Below are positions 4,833 through 5,259 of a stretch of DNA of 5,259 nt, piece after piece; position 1 is the first letter of the stretch, and each line of letters opens with the position of its first letter. Location: the NCBI GenBank assembly GCA_902766305.1, contig CACXDE010000136.1, forward strand, positions 1 through 5,259, given 5' to 3'. The position numbers were made by a program, and so were the translations under genes. Source of the DNA: an uncultured Ruminococcus sp. Lineage in GTDB: Bacteria; Bacillota; Clostridia; Oscillospirales; Acutalibacteraceae. The notes under the pieces were generated by a model. It searched no databases and was not told the origin of the DNA. It worked only from the letters and a program-made list of their open reading frames with translations.

Positions 4833-5259
4833 TTACTTTACTGCAACGGTTATTTTTCCGTTTTCGGCATCTATCCTGAGTACCGAACCCGGTGTTATAT
4901 CCTCTGAAATTATCTTTCTTGCTATTGGTGTTTCAACATCAGACTGAATATATCTTCTAAGCGGTCTTGCGCCAAAAACAGGATCATACCCACGCTCAGA
5001 AATAAGCGCAATAGCTGCATCTGTATATTCAGTGCTGAGCTGCTTTTCTGCTAATCTTTTGTCAAGCTGAGAAAGAATCAGCCTTGCAATAGCCTTGATA
5101 TTATCCTTAGTAAGCGGCTTGTAGAACACTATTTCATCCAGCCTGTTCAGAAATTCCGGACGGAAGCTCCTTTTCAGTATATTGTTTACACCTTCCCTGA
5201 CAGTATCATTTATGTTACCGTCACTGTCGATACCGTCAAGAATTATATCAGATCCAAGA
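4833..5259 (-). CDS. clpB: ClpB-type Hsp100 ATP-dependent disaggregase, C-terminal end (5' part outside the window)
   Basis: The last 141 codons of an AAA+ chaperone that, with DnaK, pulls apart aggregated proteins in the cytoplasm. The frame is open without a stop to the right edge, so the true start lies beyond 5259; an internal GTG near 5129 (VFYKPL) is not a start. Visible hallmarks of the second AAA+ module are LGSDIILDGI at the edge, FRPEFLNRLDEIVFYKPL (residues 33-50 of the fragment), which includes the sensor-1/arginine-finger segment, and the small-subdomain GYDPVFGARPLRRYIQ motif (91-106) with the sensor-2 GAR. The tail ends in VAVK without the extra extensions seen in some Clp proteins. 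The N-terminal domain, first AAA+ module and middle domain that separate ClpB from ClpC/ClpE are not visible, so the symbol rests on overall resemblance of this tail. The downstream gene follows after 40 bp on the same strand. Confidence 0.88.
   Translation of the reverse strand, partial: LGSDIILDGIDSDGNINDTVREGVNNILKRSFRPEFLNRLDEIVFYKPLTKDNIKAIARLILSQLDKRLAEKQLSTEYTDAAIALISERGYDPVFGARPLRRYIQSDVETPIARKIISEDITPGSVLRIDAENGKITVAVK

Noticed and set aside
1..5259. A defence island, phage remnant or CRISPR array
   Set aside because: There are no regularly spaced repeats, no integrase, transposase, nuclease or toxin-antitoxin genes, and all four genes belong to familiar chromosomal families.

Overview
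The window carries four protein-coding genes, all read from the minus strand. Two run off the ends. From right to left, in the direction of transcription, they are: the C-terminal end of a ClpB-type Hsp100 disaggregase, a membrane-anchored serine hydrolase of the beta-lactamase / penicillin-binding-protein fold, a DUF4317 protein of unknown function, and the N-terminal two thirds or so of the catalytic region of a secreted GH13 alpha-amylase. No plus-strand gene, RNA gene, CRISPR array or insertion sequence could be supported.

The organism is most likely a Gram-positive member of the Clostridia, probably a Ruminococcus-like (Oscillospiraceae) gut bacterium. DUF4317 is typical of that group. 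The ribosome binding sites are strong and purine-rich (AAGGGG, GAGGGAGG), the promoters are SigA-like with 17-bp spacers, the intergenic DNA is very A/T rich, and a secreted starch-degrading enzyme fits a gut polysaccharide degrader. This is inferred from gene families and style, not from a marker gene.

There appear to be three transcription units. (1) clpB and the serine hydrolase (5259 to 2924) are 40 bp apart with no convincing terminator between them, so the hydrolase can be transcribed by read-through from clpB; the unit ends in a GC-rich hairpin at 2877-2904. (2) The DUF4317 gene (2645-1443) has its own near-consensus extended -10 promoter at 2739-2767, flanked by two dyads, and ends in a textbook terminator at 1388-1414. 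(3) The amylase (975 to beyond position 1) is preceded by about 300 bp of 82 % A+T DNA, a good promoter at 1089-1117, and a roughly 107-nt leader holding a palindrome and repeated TTTGCG motifs that may be an operator.

The genes have no obvious shared pathway: protein quality control, cell-envelope or peptide hydrolysis, an unknown, and extracellular starch breakdown. The window reads as ordinary chromosome rather than a defence or mobile island. The points most worth checking are the dyads around the DUF4317 promoter, the repeats in the amylase leader, a 12-bp direct repeat flanking the hydrolase terminator, and the clpB-hydrolase linkage. I did not find a convincing undescribed system.
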